Part shown: positions 7,825 through 16,888 of the stretch, one piece after another
How positions within the stretch are numbered: the first letter of the stretch is position 1
Layout: each line of letters begins with the position of its first letter
Position numbers and translations under genes: made by a program
From: Barnesiella merdipullorum
GTDB taxonomy: Bacteria; Bacteroidota; Bacteroidia; Bacteroidales; Barnesiellaceae
NCBI GenBank assembly: GCA_019116365.1
Contig: DXBT01000035.1
Location: 1 to 64,000, forward strand
Direction: 5' to 3'
Length of the DNA stretch: 64,000 bases
The notes under the pieces: model-generated
Told to the model about the DNA's origin: nothing
Database searches by the model: none
Seen by the model: only the letters and a program-made list of their open reading frames with translations

Positions 7825-9174
7825 TTATGCGTTTTGGCGACCGAGGAGCCGGGCTTCGGCCTCTTCGGCGCGGGCGAAATCGAAACTGGCGACCGTCTTT
7901 TGCATGAGTGCCGTAATGCGGTCGTTGCACAAGTTGCCTATGCTGCCTTCGTGGGTGTGGGCAATGTGCTTGTCGGGGGTGAACTGGCCGGCTTCGATTT
8001 CGAGGCCCACCTGTTTGTAGGCATCGCGGAAGGGGGTGCCGGCCTGTACACGGCGGTTCACCTCCTCGACGCTGAACATGTAGTTGTAGCGCGGGTCGTC
8101 GAGTATGTGGGCATTGACCTCGATTTGCGCCATCATGAGCTCGACCATGTGCAGGCAGTCGTCCAACTCGTCGAAAGCGGGCAGGAAGAGTTCTTTGATA
8201 ATTTGCAGGTCGCGGAAGTAGCCCGACGGCAGGTTGTTGGCGATGAGTGTAATCTGGTAGGGCAGCGCCTGCAGTTTGTTGCACTTGGCCCGGGTGAGTT
8301 CAAAGACGTCGGGGTTCTTCTTGTGCGGCATGATGCTCGAGCCTGTGGTGAAGGCATCGGGCAGCTTGATGAAGGCAAAGTTTTGCGAGTTGTATAGACA
8401 GGCGTCGAAGGCCAGCTTGGCCAGCGTGGCAGCTATCGAGGCGATGGCCGAGGCGACGATGCGTTCGGTCTTGCCGCGCCCCATTTGGGCATATACCACG
8501 TTGTAGTCCATCGATTCGAACCCCAGCAGATCGGTTGTGCGGGTGCGGTCGAGGGGAAACGACGAGCCGTATCCGGCTGCCGATCCCAGCGGATTGCGGT
8601 TGCATACCCGATAGGCGGCCTGCATGACCATGAGGTCATCGACCAGACTCTCGGCATAGGCGGCAAACCACAGACCGAACGACGAGGGCATGGCCACTTG
8701 CAGGTGGGTGTATCCCGGCATGAGTACCTGTTTGTAGCGTTCGCTCTGGTCGATGAGGGTATCGAACAGGCGGGTTACCCCCTCGACGGTATGTCGCAGG
8801 CGGGCCCGGGTGAAGAGTTTGAGATCGACCAGCACCTGGTCGTTGCGCGAGCGTCCGCTGTGTATCTTCTTGCCCATGTCGCCCAAGCGTCGGGTGAGCA
8901 GCAGCTCGACTTGCGAGTGTACATCCTCGACGCCCTCTTCGATGACAAATTTCCCCGACTGGGTGTCGGCGTAGATATGTCGCAACTCGGTGGTCAATGT
9001 CTCCAGCTCATCGGCAGTGAGCAGCCCGATCGACTGCAGCATGTTGATGTGAGCCAGCGAACCCAGAATGTCGTAGGGGGCCAGGTAGAGATCCATCTCC
9101 CGGTCTCGGCCCACGGTAAAGCGTTCTACATCGTGATCAACTTGTACCGATTTTTCCCAAAGTTTCTGTGCCAT
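7825..9174 (-). CDS. argH: Argininosuccinate lyase
   Basis: 449 aa, full length for the family. Splits argininosuccinate to arginine and fumarate, the last step of arginine synthesis; cytoplasmic homotetramer of the fumarase/aspartase superfamily. The superfamily signature GSSIMPHKKNPD is intact, with IHSGRSRNDQ and TRTTDLLGF also conserved. It starts 54 nt after the SRPBCC gene and is followed after 4 nt by the aldo/keto reductase, so it is probably transcribed from the pyrE promoter. Confidence 0.97.
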   Translation of the reverse strand: MAQKLWEKSVQVDHDVERFTVGRDREMDLYLAPYDILGSLAHINMLQSIGLLTADELETLTTELRHIYADTQSGKFVIEEGVEDVHSQVELLLTRRLGDMGKKIHSGRSRNDQVLVDLKLFTRARLRHTVEGVTRLFDTLIDQSERYKQVLMPGYTHLQVAMPSSFGLWFAAYAESLVDDLMVMQAAYRVCNRNPLGSAAGYGSSFPLDRTRTTDLLGFESMDYNVVYAQMGRGKTERIVASAIASIAATLAKLAFDACLYNSQNFAFIKLPDAFTTGSSIMPHKKNPDVFELTRAKCNKLQALPYQITLIANNLPSGYFRDLQIIKELFLPAFDELDDCLHMVELMMAQIEVNAHILDDPRYNYMFSVEEVNRRVQAGTPFRDAYKQVGLEIEAGQFTPDKHIAHTHEGSIGNLCNDRITALMQKTVASFDFARAEEAEARLLGRQNA

Positions 9175-9228
9175 ACGAGTTACATTTTGGATGTCATGAA
9201 AAAGTGTCTGGTCCGTTCTCGACCCCGC

Positions 9229-9660
9229 TTATTGTTCGTAGGGGAGAACGACCAGCATGTCGGCCATTTTATCGACGCCCTCTTGCAGAGGTTTCGACAC
9301 CATGGGCTTGATGAAGGGGTTCAGGTCGGCCTTGACGGAGACGCGCGAGGCGGTCTCGCTTTCGCCGGTGGGGACGAACTGTATCCACAGGTTGAGGGGC
9401 AGCGGCGAGTTTTCGGCCTCGAACTTGATGGTCTTGTTGGGCTCCCGGTTCACGATGCGGAAGGTGACCGAGCCTATGGGGCTCACCTCGATCGAGAGGC
9501 TGTCGCTGTCGTATCCCGTGATTTTGAGTTTGTTCTTGTTCTCGGGAGCGTTCAACACGCTTTGGAATCGGTCGAGGTTCGAGAGGTCGGAGAGCAGGGC
9601 ATACACCTTCTCTACGGCGTGGGCGATCCGCACCGTTTTGCTTTCGAAACTGCTTGTCAT
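9229..9660 (-). CDS. SRPBCC-fold (START-like) protein
   Basis: 143 aa cytoplasmic protein with the SRPBCC helix-grip pattern: N-terminal strand SFESKTVRIAHAVEKVYALLSD, a run of alternating strands in the middle, and a long C-terminal helix (NPFIKPMVSKPLQEGVDKMA). Such folds bind hydrophobic ligands, but no ligand can be inferred. The start codon overlaps the pyrE stop by 4 nt (9657-9660), so it is translationally coupled to pyrE. Confidence 0.85.
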   Translation of the reverse strand: MTSSFESKTVRIAHAVEKVYALLSDLSNLDRFQSVLNAPENKNKLKITGYDSDSLSIEVSPIGSVTFRIVNREPNKTIKFEAENSPLPLNLWIQFVPTGESETASRVSVKADLNPFIKPMVSKPLQEGVDKMADMLVVLPYEQ

Positions 9661-10310
9661 ACGGCGGGCGTGTTGTTGGGACCTTGCCAGCTCGAGGGGT
9701 CTTTACGCCACTCTTGCAGGGTCTCGAGGTCTTCGGGTTTGATATAGTTGGTCTCGAGAGCGGTCTCGAGCATGGCGTTGTAGTTGCTCAGCGTAATCAG
9801 TTCGACTTGTGCAGCCTTGAATTTACGGGTGGCTACGGGGAATCCGTAAGTGAAGATGGCTACCATGCCGATGACTTCGCAACCGGCGTTGCGGATGGCT
9901 TCGACAGCTTTCAGACTGCTGCCACCGGTAGAGATGAGGTCTTCGATAACGACTACCTTTTGCCCGGGAACCAGGTTACCCTCGATGAGGTTTTCGAGAC
10001 CGTGGTCTTTCGGTGCCGAACGCACATACACATAGGGCAGGCCCAGCGTGTCGGCTACCAGGGCGCCTTGTGCAATGGCTCCGGTGGCTACGCCGGCAAT
10101 GGCATCGGCCGAGCCGAAGTTTTCCATGATGACCCGGCAAAGTTCTACCTTGATGAAACTTCTCACCTCGGGGTAGGAAAGGGTGCGGCGGTTATCGGTG
10201 TATATGGGTGAATTCCAGCCCGATGCCCATACAAAAGGATTCTCGGGTTGCAGTTTGATGGCTCTGATTTTTAAGAGTTTCTCGGCCAGTAATCGTTCTA
10301 CCGTTTTCAT
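9657..10310 (-). CDS. pyrE: Orotate phosphoribosyltransferase
   Basis: 217 aa. Joins orotate and PRPP to make orotidine 5'-phosphate in de novo pyrimidine synthesis. The PRPP-binding loop is VVVIEDLISTGGS (119-131), and KDHG (101-104) supplies the conserved active-site loop Lys. It is the first gene of a likely five-gene minus-strand operon (pyrE, SRPBCC, argH, aldo/keto reductase, lipoprotein) linking pyrimidine and arginine synthesis, which share carbamoyl phosphate. A TACCTTTG -7 box lies about 30 nt upstream of the ATG. Confidence 0.97.
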   Translation of the reverse strand: MKTVERLLAEKLLKIRAIKLQPENPFVWASGWNSPIYTDNRRTLSYPEVRSFIKVELCRVIMENFGSADAIAGVATGAIAQGALVADTLGLPYVYVRSAPKDHGLENLIEGNLVPGQKVVVIEDLISTGGSSLKAVEAIRNAGCEVIGMVAIFTYGFPVATRKFKAAQVELITLSNYNAMLETALETNYIKPEDLETLQEWRKDPSSWQGPNNTPAV

Positions 10311-10339
10311 ACTGAATAATATTTAGGATAATCGAAAGA

Positions 10340-10347
10340 CAAAGGTA
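10340..10347 (-). promoter_or_regulatory. -7 box of the pyrE operon promoter
   Basis: Minus-strand TACCTTTG fits TAnnTTTG exactly, placed so the leader would be about 22-25 nt. No clear TTTG is visible at the expected upstream distance. Confidence 0.65.
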
Positions 10348-10398
10348 AGAAAAATAGCAGATAAACTATCGCGCGCGGAACTAAAAATATAAAAATAT

Positions 10399-11094
10399 TT
10401 ACTGCGTGGCAGCCAGGGTGAGGCAGCTGACGCGGGGGTTGCCGTGTGCCTGGAGGGCTTGGGCGCAGGCCAGCAGGGTGGCGCCGGTGGTCACTACGTC
10501 GTCGATAAGCAGGAGGTGGCGGCCAGCGAGGTCGGGAGCCGAGTGGGCGTCGTAGGCCGAGTGGGTATCGAGCCAGCGGTCATAGACCCCTTTGCGGGTT
10601 TGCGAACGGGTGTGGCGGGTATGGCTCAACCAGTGTGGCGAGAGATCTATGCCGGTAGCACGGGCCACACCGCGGGCTATCCATTCGCTTTGGTTGTAGC
10701 CCCGCTGCCGCAGTTTGGCGGGGTGCAAGGGGACGGGCACCAGTGTGTCGATTCCGTCGAAAAAGCGGCTGGGCAGGAGCTCACGCGCAAAGAGTTCGCC
10801 CAGTACGAGTCCGCACCGTTTACCTCCGTGGTACTTGATGTGGTGGATGAGGTCTCGGGCATCGCCCGGGGTGGTGTAGTGAAAAAAGGCGGCGCATCGC
10901 TCGATGGGGGTCTTGCCGAGGAAGAGCTGGGCCATGGGGCTGAGCGGGTCGAGGTGGTAGTGGGTGCGGGGCAACCGATGCAGACAGCCGATGCAGATCT
11001 CTCGTTCGTCGCGGTTCATCGCCCGGTGGCATACGGGACAGAGGCGGGGAAAGAAGAGGTCGAGCAGTTCGTCGAGCGGGCTGAATAGGGTCAT
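10399..11094 (-). CDS. ComF-family phosphoribosyltransferase-like protein
   Basis: 231 aa. N-terminal zinc-ribbon with C19-x2-C22 and C34-x2-C37, then a type I phosphoribosyltransferase domain with the PRPP motif IDDVVTTGAT (197-206) and RGYNQSE (131-137). ComF homologues act in DNA uptake; here the enzyme role is unproven. Its start overlaps the recX stop by 4 nt, so it is the last gene of prmC-recX-comF. dprA, another DNA-uptake gene, is in the same window at 47.3 kb. Confidence 0.9.
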   Translation of the reverse strand: MTLFSPLDELLDLFFPRLCPVCHRAMNRDEREICIGCLHRLPRTHYHLDPLSPMAQLFLGKTPIERCAAFFHYTTPGDARDLIHHIKYHGGKRCGLVLGELFARELLPSRFFDGIDTLVPVPLHPAKLRQRGYNQSEWIARGVARATGIDLSPHWLSHTRHTRSQTRKGVYDRWLDTHSAYDAHSAPDLAGRHLLLIDDVVTTGATLLACAQALQAHGNPRVSCLTLAATQ

Positions 11095-11558
11095 GGTTCA
11101 ATTTGTTTCAAGGTGTTGAAGATGAGGCTGCTTTCGAATCCTCGGGAGGTAGCGAAGCGAAAGAGCTTGGCTCGTCGTGTCTCGGGATTGTCGTCGGCGA
11201 TGGTGCGGGCTTTGGCTTGCATCAACTCGAGCAGCCGTTGGGCATATTGTTCCTCGTCGAGAGTGGCAAGTGCCCCTTCGATGTCGCTGTTGCCGATGTG
11301 TTTCTGTTGGAGGGCGTAACGCATCTTGATTCGGCCCCAGCCCGAGAATCGGAATTTGTCTTTGACAAACGCCGTGGCATAGCGTTGCTCGTCGATGAAG
11401 CGTTCTTGAACGAGCCGGTCGATAATCGTGCGGCTGTCGGCTTCGGGCACGCCCCATCGGGCAAGTTTTTCGCGAATGTCGGCCAGGCAGTGTTCGGCCG
11501 AGGAGCAGAGGGCGGCAGCCCGGTGCAGGGCTTCGGGGGGAGTCAAAATCTTAGCCAT
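11091..11558 (-). CDS. recX: Regulatory protein RecX
   Basis: 155 aa from the ATG at 11558 (an in-frame ATG two codons earlier is possible). All-helical protein with the three-helix repeats of RecX: SAEHCLADIREKLARWGV, IIDRLVQERFIDEQRYATAFVKDKFRFSGWGRIKMRYALQ in part, and a third repeat towards the C-terminus. It binds and limits RecA filaments. It overlaps the end of prmC and the start of comF. Confidence 0.9.
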   Translation of the reverse strand: MAKILTPPEALHRAAALCSSAEHCLADIREKLARWGVPEADSRTIIDRLVQERFIDEQRYATAFVKDKFRFSGWGRIKMRYALQQKHIGNSDIEGALATLDEEQYAQRLLELMQAKARTIADDNPETRRAKLFRFATSRGFESSLIFNTLKQIEP

Positions 11559-12411
11559 GGGCAAACGGTTTTACGGCCGATGCAAATCGGTCTTTGTTGT
11601 AGAGGTCTTTGACGATTCTCGTCTGTTCATATCCGTAGCCTTGCAGCATGCGGGCGCAGTTCTCGCCTTGGGTCTCGTTGATTTCGAAGTAGAGCCGACC
11701 GCCGGGCGAGAGCAGGGTGAGTCCGTCGCGGGCTATCTTGTCGTAGAAGAGGAGCGGGGTCTCGTCGGGGACGAAGAGGGCTTCGTGCGGTTCGTAGTCG
11801 AGCACATTCCCGCTCATCGCCTTGCTCTCGCTCTGCAACACATAGGGAGGGTTGCTCACGATGAGGTCGAGAGAGCCGGCCGGTATCTGCGAAAGATCGT
11901 AGTGGAGAATGTCGCGTTCGTGAAAGTCGATTGTGACTTGCTGCTTGAGGGCATTGCGTCGGGCTATTGCAAGAGCTGCCGGCGAGAGGTCCCAGGCTTC
12001 GACTCGGCTGAGGGGTAGCTTCCGGGCCAGAGTCACGGCAATGCAGCCGCTTCCTGTTCCCAGGTCGGCGATGCGCAGCGGGCGGTCGTGGTTCTCGGTG
12101 ATGATGAGGCGCACCAGTTCCTCGGTTTCGGGGCGGGGAATGAGTGCGCCGGGGGCAATGTCGAAGCGGCAATCACAAAACCAGGCATACCCCAAGATGT
12201 ACTGGATGGGCTCCTGCCGGGAGAGTCGCTCGGCTATCTCCTCGATTTTTCGGTGCATATCCTCAGATAAAATCGTATCTTTGCGGAGCAGTATGTCGGT
12301 AGGGGTATAGTTGCACAACGCTTCGAAAATCAGCCGGATGAAACCGGTGATTTCGCCGGGAGGATAGACTCCCTCCAGCTTGTGTCGTAGCAGGTCGATA
12401 CTTTGTTGCAT
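11551..12411 (-). CDS. prmC: Release factor glutamine methyltransferase
   Basis: 286 aa. Uses S-adenosylmethionine to methylate the GGQ glutamine of RF1/RF2. An N-terminal helical domain is followed by a Rossmann methyltransferase with the SAM loop LGTGSG (117-122) and the catalytic NPPY (187-190). The open frame continues upstream through ribD on the opposite strand, but homology starts at the ATG 12411 (MQQSIDLLR). It leads the operon prmC-recX-comF and is transcribed divergently from ribD. Confidence 0.95.
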   Translation of the reverse strand: MQQSIDLLRHKLEGVYPPGEITGFIRLIFEALCNYTPTDILLRKDTILSEDMHRKIEEIAERLSRQEPIQYILGYAWFCDCRFDIAPGALIPRPETEELVRLIITENHDRPLRIADLGTGSGCIAVTLARKLPLSRVEAWDLSPAALAIARRNALKQQVTIDFHERDILHYDLSQIPAGSLDLIVSNPPYVLQSESKAMSGNVLDYEPHEALFVPDETPLLFYDKIARDGLTLLSPGGRLYFEINETQGENCARMLQGYGYEQTRIVKDLYNKDRFASAVKPFAHG

Positions 12412-12502
12412 GAGCAGTAGCGTGTTTGGTGTGTCGAAACGAAGTGTCCCGCGTTTCCCCTTCGCAGCTGTCGGGTCGGGATATTTGGGTCTCGGCGTGT
12501 GG

Positions 12503-12510
12503 CAAAGGTA
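12503..12510 (-). promoter_or_regulatory. -7 box for prmC-recX-comF
   Basis: Minus-strand TACCTTTG in the 117-bp gap between the prmC and ribD starts; the leader would be about 85 nt. The same box occurs before pyrE and the YeiH gene. Confidence 0.6.
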
Positions 12511-12528
12511 AATAAAAAAGTTCAAGAT

Positions 12529-13587
12529 ATGGATAGAGATAGAAATGTCGATGCCGCATTTATGCGTCGTTGTCTGCAACTGGCCGCGTTGGGTTGCGGT
12601 CATGTGTCGCCCAATCCCATGGTGGGGGCGGTGGTCGTGCACGAGGGTCGTATTATTGGCGAGGGGTATCACCGCTGTTATGGCAAGCCTCATGCCGAGG
12701 TGAATGCCATTGCCTCGGTTGCCGATGAGTCGCTGTTGCCCCAATCGACGCTCTATGTCTCGCTCGAGCCCTGCTCGCACTATGGCAAGACGCCGCCCTG
12801 TGCCGAGCTGATTGTGAACAAGCAGATTCCCCGGGTGGTCGTGGGGTGTCTCGATCCCTTCCCGGCTGTCTCGGGACGGGGCATCGCCCGGCTGCGAGAG
12901 GCGGGAGTCGAGGTCATTACCGGGGTACTCGAGGACGAGTGCCGTGAGTTGAATCGCACCTTTATGACTTTCCAGACGCACCACCGGCCATTCGTGACGC
13001 TCAAGTGGGCGCAGAGCCGCGACGGCTACATTGATCGCAGACGCGAACCGGACGAACCGGCAGCCCGCATCTCGGACGACGTATCGTCGGTGTGGGTGCA
13101 TCGTCTGCGGGCCGAAGCCGATGCCATCCTGGTAGGCACGCAAACGGCCATTGCCGATAACCCGTCGCTGACGGCCCGGCTGTGGCCCGGGCGCCAACCC
13201 CTGCGTATTGTCCTCGACGAGCATGCCCGCGTGCCGGCCGATCGTCGTCTCTTTACCGATGGCCTCCCCACTCTGTTGGTGACCGGCGAGCAGACCGACT
13301 ACCGGGAGTTGCCCCCGTCGGTCGAGTTGCTGCGGTTGCCATTTGGACAGGCCTTGATACCGGCTTTGCTCGACGAGCTCTACCGCCGTCGCTTGCAACA
13401 CCTTGTGGTCGAGGGCGGTGCCGCTCTGCTTCGGTCGTTTATCGATTCGGGCATGTGGGATGAGGCGCGTGTCGAGACGGGGCCTCTTGCCTTGGTCGAT
13501 GGGGTTGCCGCTCCGACGATAGACCGGTTGCCCCGGCAGACCGAATGGTGTGGCCGCTCGCGCATCGACTGGTATGAAAATAGGTAA
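12529..13587 (+). CDS. ribD: Bifunctional riboflavin deaminase/reductase RibD
   Basis: 352 aa. Second and third steps of riboflavin synthesis. The N-terminal deaminase domain has zinc ligands H55-A-E57 and PCSHYGKTPPC (C82, C91). The C-terminal reductase domain (from about residue 150) includes TLKWAQSRDGYID and VVEGGAALL, for NADPH and substrate binding. ATG 12529 is preferred to a GTG at 12499, which would add ten residues and overlap the prmC promoter. No other rib genes are in the window, and no FMN riboswitch is evident in the short upstream gap. Confidence 0.95.
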   Translation: MDRDRNVDAAFMRRCLQLAALGCGHVSPNPMVGAVVVHEGRIIGEGYHRCYGKPHAEVNAIASVADESLLPQSTLYVSLEPCSHYGKTPPCAELIVNKQIPRVVVGCLDPFPAVSGRGIARLREAGVEVITGVLEDECRELNRTFMTFQTHHRPFVTLKWAQSRDGYIDRRREPDEPAARISDDVSSVWVHRLRAEADAILVGTQTAIADNPSLTARLWPGRQPLRIVLDEHARVPADRRLFTDGLPTLLVTGEQTDYRELPPSVELLRLPFGQALIPALLDELYRRRLQHLVVEGGAALLRSFIDSGMWDEARVETGPLALVDGVAAPTIDRLPRQTEWCGRSRIDWYENR

Positions 13588-13881
13588 AAAGGCACCGTTT
13601 GCCCGGCTAATCTTGCGGTTTGTCTAAATTTGTGCGTGTAGCTTTGAGATTTTCTCTATTTTTGTGGAAAATAGGATAGGGCTCGGCACGGTCAAATTGA
13701 AAACCGGGAGTTTTTATTGGTCTATGTGCGCGCCTCTGCTATTCGGACTGTGCAAATGCAAAAGCCGTGAACAGAAGCTTATCCATAAATAATTATAATT
13801 ATCGAAGTTTGTAGTGTGCAAAGAAAAAAATGTTGCTAAATTTGCCGGTTGTAACTGCAAACTTGTAACACATATCTGTTG
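13588..13881 (+). promoter_or_regulatory. Upstream region of the envelope block with several -7 boxes
   Basis: 294 nt without a gene. Exact TAnnTTTG matches occur at 13625-13632 (TAAATTTG), 13657-13664 (TATTTTTG) and 13837-13844 (TAAATTTG). The last is placed best for the DUF6242 gene, about 37 nt before the ATG. The first is part of a 13-nt sequence, AATTTGTGCGTGT, that recurs at 44993 and 50271. Confidence 0.55.
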
Positions 13882-15381
13882 ATGAAGACGCAAAAAATAT
13901 ATTTTTTCCTGTGTATCGCAGCTCTGTTTTTATCTGGAATTTCGTGTAATTCGACCGACGAGGAGGAGATAACCTATACCCTGTCGGAGAGTGTGCGGGT
14001 TACCAGTTTCTCTTTGGCCGCCAACGATTCGGTGTTGGCCCACCTCGATACCATCTTCTTTACCATCGACTTGAACGGGGGGCAAATCTACAATGCCGAT
14101 TCTCTGCCCAAGGGTACCGACGTGTCGGCTCTTATTGCCAACATCTCGTTTGACAATGTGGCCCAGGCCAAAATAATCATGGACCGTGGCGATGCTACCA
14201 AAAACGATACTATCGATTACCTGGCTACTCCCACCGACTCGATCGACTTTACTTCCAAAGTGTCGCTGGTGGTGACTGCCCAAAATGGAGTGACCGAAAA
14301 GTGGTACTCGGTGAAGGTGAACGTGCACCAAATCGATCCCGATTCGCTCTATTGGAACACCCCCTTTGGAATGAGAACGTTGCCTTGTGGCCCAGGTACG
14401 ACGGTGACGGCTCAAAAAGCGGTCTATTTCAAGGAAAAAGTCTATTCGTTTATCGAGGTTAACTCGACTTATACCGTATATACAACCGACAACCCTTATG
14501 CCGACAACTGGACGACACAGGAGTTGAACCTGCCCTTTACGCCCAATGTGAAGTCGGTGCAGGCTACGACCGATGCCTTGTACATGCTCTCGCAAACCGG
14601 TGAACTTTATCGCTCGGAAGACGGGACGAACTGGACCTCGACAGGCCAGTCGTTCTATTCGCTCGTAGGTTCGTGGAAGTCACGGCTGCTGGGTGTTGTA
14701 CTGGACAACGGCACCTACAAACACGACTGTTATCCGCGGCCCGAAGGGTTCACACCCTATCCTGTACCGGCCAATTTCCCCATCACCGGCAGCAGTCAAA
14801 TGGTGACTTTCGTCTCGGAGTATGATTTGGATTCGCCCCAGTCGATTATGATAGGTGGTCGCACAGCCAGCAACAAACTCACGGGCGCTACCTGGGGTTA
14901 CGACGGTGAAGCCTGGGCGCAGCTGGGAGGAGCCATTACCCCCTGTGAGGGAGCTCTGCTCTTTCCCTATTTCACTTTCACGACCAGCGAATATTGGATA
15001 ACAACCCGATATACCTCGTGGATTGCAATCGGCGGGCGCGAGGCTGGAGGCGTATCCGACTCGGTTTATGTCTCGATCAACAACGGCAATACCTGGAGCA
15101 AGGCCCCCGACTTGTTGGCCATGCCCTCTTATATTGCTCCCCGGGCATTTGCCTCGGTGCTGGTTGTCGAGGCCGATTTTGCCGCTTCGCAGAAGTCCTC
15201 GCCTCTGTGGCGGTTCATGCCCGTGCGCCCGATGCCGGCCATGGCTGTTACGCGGGCTACCAACGACGATTACAAGATTCCCTACATCTATATCTTTGGC
15301 GGAGAGAGCGACGCCGGTACAACCTATAACCAGATATGGCGAGGCGCGATAGGACGCCTGAGGTACCCGCCTATACCGTAA
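13882..15381 (+). CDS. DUF6242-type secreted lipoprotein
   Basis: 499 aa. A lipoprotein signal ends at about Cys22-23 (FLSGISCNS), so it is probably lipid-anchored in the envelope. Residues 35 to about 150 form an Ig-like N-terminal domain. The rest is a series of repeated short beta-strand units with WxxTG/GTNWTSTG, NNGNTWSKAP and FGGESDAG patterns, as in a kelch-like or sialidase-like propeller. Known from Bacteroidales, always near DUF6089-uppS-bamA; role unknown. ATG 13882 is chosen over the adjacent TTG 13879. Confidence 0.8.
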   Translation: MKTQKIYFFLCIAALFLSGISCNSTDEEEITYTLSESVRVTSFSLAANDSVLAHLDTIFFTIDLNGGQIYNADSLPKGTDVSALIANISFDNVAQAKIIMDRGDATKNDTIDYLATPTDSIDFTSKVSLVVTAQNGVTEKWYSVKVNVHQIDPDSLYWNTPFGMRTLPCGPGTTVTAQKAVYFKEKVYSFIEVNSTYTVYTTDNPYADNWTTQELNLPFTPNVKSVQATTDALYMLSQTGELYRSEDGTNWTSTGQSFYSLVGSWKSRLLGVVLDNGTYKHDCYPRPEGFTPYPVPANFPITGSSQMVTFVSEYDLDSPQSIMIGGRTASNKLTGATWGYDGEAWAQLGGAITPCEGALLFPYFTFTTSEYWITTRYTSWIAIGGREAGGVSDSVYVSINNGNTWSKAPDLLAMPSYIAPRAFASVLVVEADFAASQKSSPLWRFMPVRPMPAMAVTRATNDDYKIPYIYIFGGESDAGTTYNQIWRGAIGRLRYPPIP

Positions 15382-15467
15382 TTGTGCGATGGGGGAAAGG
15401 GCAATCGATATACTTTTCGTCGGAATATTTCGTTTTATGTATGTAGGCATGTAAAAATGGTGCGCAC

Positions 15468-16145
15468 ATGAAAAAGATAATTCCGATTATAGTCATATTG
15501 ATGAGTTGCACGGCAGCCGTATCGGCGCAAGACTACCGTTTCGATGCGGGTCTGGCGGGCGGTATAAGCTGCTATATGGGCGATGCCAACCAGGTTTCGC
15601 CGTGGCATCGGCCGGGTGCTGCGATAAGCGGGGTATTCCGCTTTTTGCTCAATTACCGGTGGGCTGTCAAGACCGACATCTCGGCCATGCAGTTCTCGGG
15701 CGATACGCGCGACTTCGACAACCAGTTCCCCAACGGGGGTGCATATTCGTTTGAGAGTTGGCAATACCGGTTGGGCGGACAGATAGAGTTCAACTTCTTC
15801 AATTACGGGATGGGGTACTCTTATTTGAACACGAAGCGCATCTCGCCCTATCTGTTGGCCGGCGCCGGGGTAGGCTACTCAACGGTCGATGGCGGATATG
15901 TGAGTGTAGATGGCTCGTTGGGCCTTGGTGTAAAATACAAGATAGCCCCGCGATGGAACATAAGTTTGGAGTTTGCCATGCACAAGACGTTGGGCGATAG
16001 CTTCGACGGGAAGGCATTGGGCGATCCCTACAACATAAAAAGTAGCGTGCTGAAGAATACCGATTGGTTTTCAACAACGTTGTTTTCGATCACGTATGAA
16101 TTTGGCCGCAAAAAAGAGATTTGTAACAACAACGATAATCGTTGA
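15468..16145 (+). CDS. DUF6089-type outer membrane beta-barrel protein
   Basis: 225 aa. Signal peptide about 1-20 (ends AVSAQ). The remainder alternates hydrophobic and polar residues in eight or so strands with aromatic girdles (YLLAGAGVGYSTVDGGYVSV, FSITYEFGRK), as in small outer membrane barrels. It lies directly before uppS, overlapping a TTG that could start uppS. The constant place beside bamA suggests a role in outer membrane biogenesis; no function is known to me. Confidence 0.8.
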   Translation: MKKIIPIIVILMSCTAAVSAQDYRFDAGLAGGISCYMGDANQVSPWHRPGAAISGVFRFLLNYRWAVKTDISAMQFSGDTRDFDNQFPNGGAYSFESWQYRLGGQIEFNFFNYGMGYSYLNTKRISPYLLAGAGVGYSTVDGGYVSVDGSLGLGVKYKIAPRWNISLEFAMHKTLGDSFDGKALGDPYNIKSSVLKNTDWFSTTLFSITYEFGRKKEICNNNDNR

Positions 16146-16150
16146 AGAGA

Positions 16151-16888
16151 ATGACTTACGCAGAGCAGATAAATCGTACTCGTGTGCCGAAGCACATCGC
16201 CATCATTATGGACGGTAACGGCCGTTGGGCCAAGGAGCGGGGATTGGACCGTTCGGAGGGCCATCGCAAGGGCCTCGATGTGGTTCACGAAATTACCGAT
16301 GCCGCCGCCGAAGTGGGGGTGCAATACCTTACGCTATATGCTTTCTCGACCGAGAACTGGAATCGCCCGCAAGCCGAGGTCGATGCCCTCATGGCATTGG
16401 TAGTTTTTGGAATCGAGCGTGAGACTCCCGGCATGATCGAGAAGGGGGTGCGTCTGTCGGTGATTGGCGACATAGACCGTCTGCCGGCCGATGTGAAAGC
16501 TCGTTTGCTGAAATGTATCAGCGATACCTCGGGCGGCAAACGCATCGTGCTGAACCTGGCGCTCAGCTATTCGTCGCGTTGGGAGATTGCCCGGGCCACT
16601 CGCTGCATTGCCCGGGAAGTGCTGGACGGTCGCCTGTCGGTCGATGACATTGACGAGACGATCCTCGACCGCTATATGACAACGGCCGATATGCCCAACC
16701 CCGATTTGCTCATCAGAACAGGTGGCGAGATACGTCTCAGCAACTTCCTGCTGTGGCAGTTGTCCTATGCCGAGTTCTATTTTACCCCTGAGTATTGGCC
16801 CGATTTCACCGACGAGAGTCTCTACAAAGCCATCGTCGAGTACCAGTCGAGAGAGCGCCGGTTCGGGAAAACGAGTGAACAACTATAA
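16151..16888 (+). CDS. uppS: Isoprenyl (undecaprenyl-diphosphate) synthase
   Basis: 245 aa. Makes the C55 lipid carrier for peptidoglycan and O-antigen by cis-condensation of isopentenyl diphosphate. Catalytic D21 lies in IIMDGNGRWAK (18-28). RSEGHRKG, LYAFSTENWNRP and the C-terminal PDLLIRTGGEIRLSNFLLWQ are all conserved. The ATG at 16151 is preferred; a TTG at 16142 would overlap the previous gene. bamA starts at the very next base after the stop. Confidence 0.96.
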   Translation: MTYAEQINRTRVPKHIAIIMDGNGRWAKERGLDRSEGHRKGLDVVHEITDAAAEVGVQYLTLYAFSTENWNRPQAEVDALMALVVFGIERETPGMIEKGVRLSVIGDIDRLPADVKARLLKCISDTSGGKRIVLNLALSYSSRWEIARATRCIAREVLDGRLSVDDIDETILDRYMTTADMPNPDLLIRTGGEIRLSNFLLWQLSYAEFYFTPEYWPDFTDESLYKAIVEYQSRERRFGKTSEQL

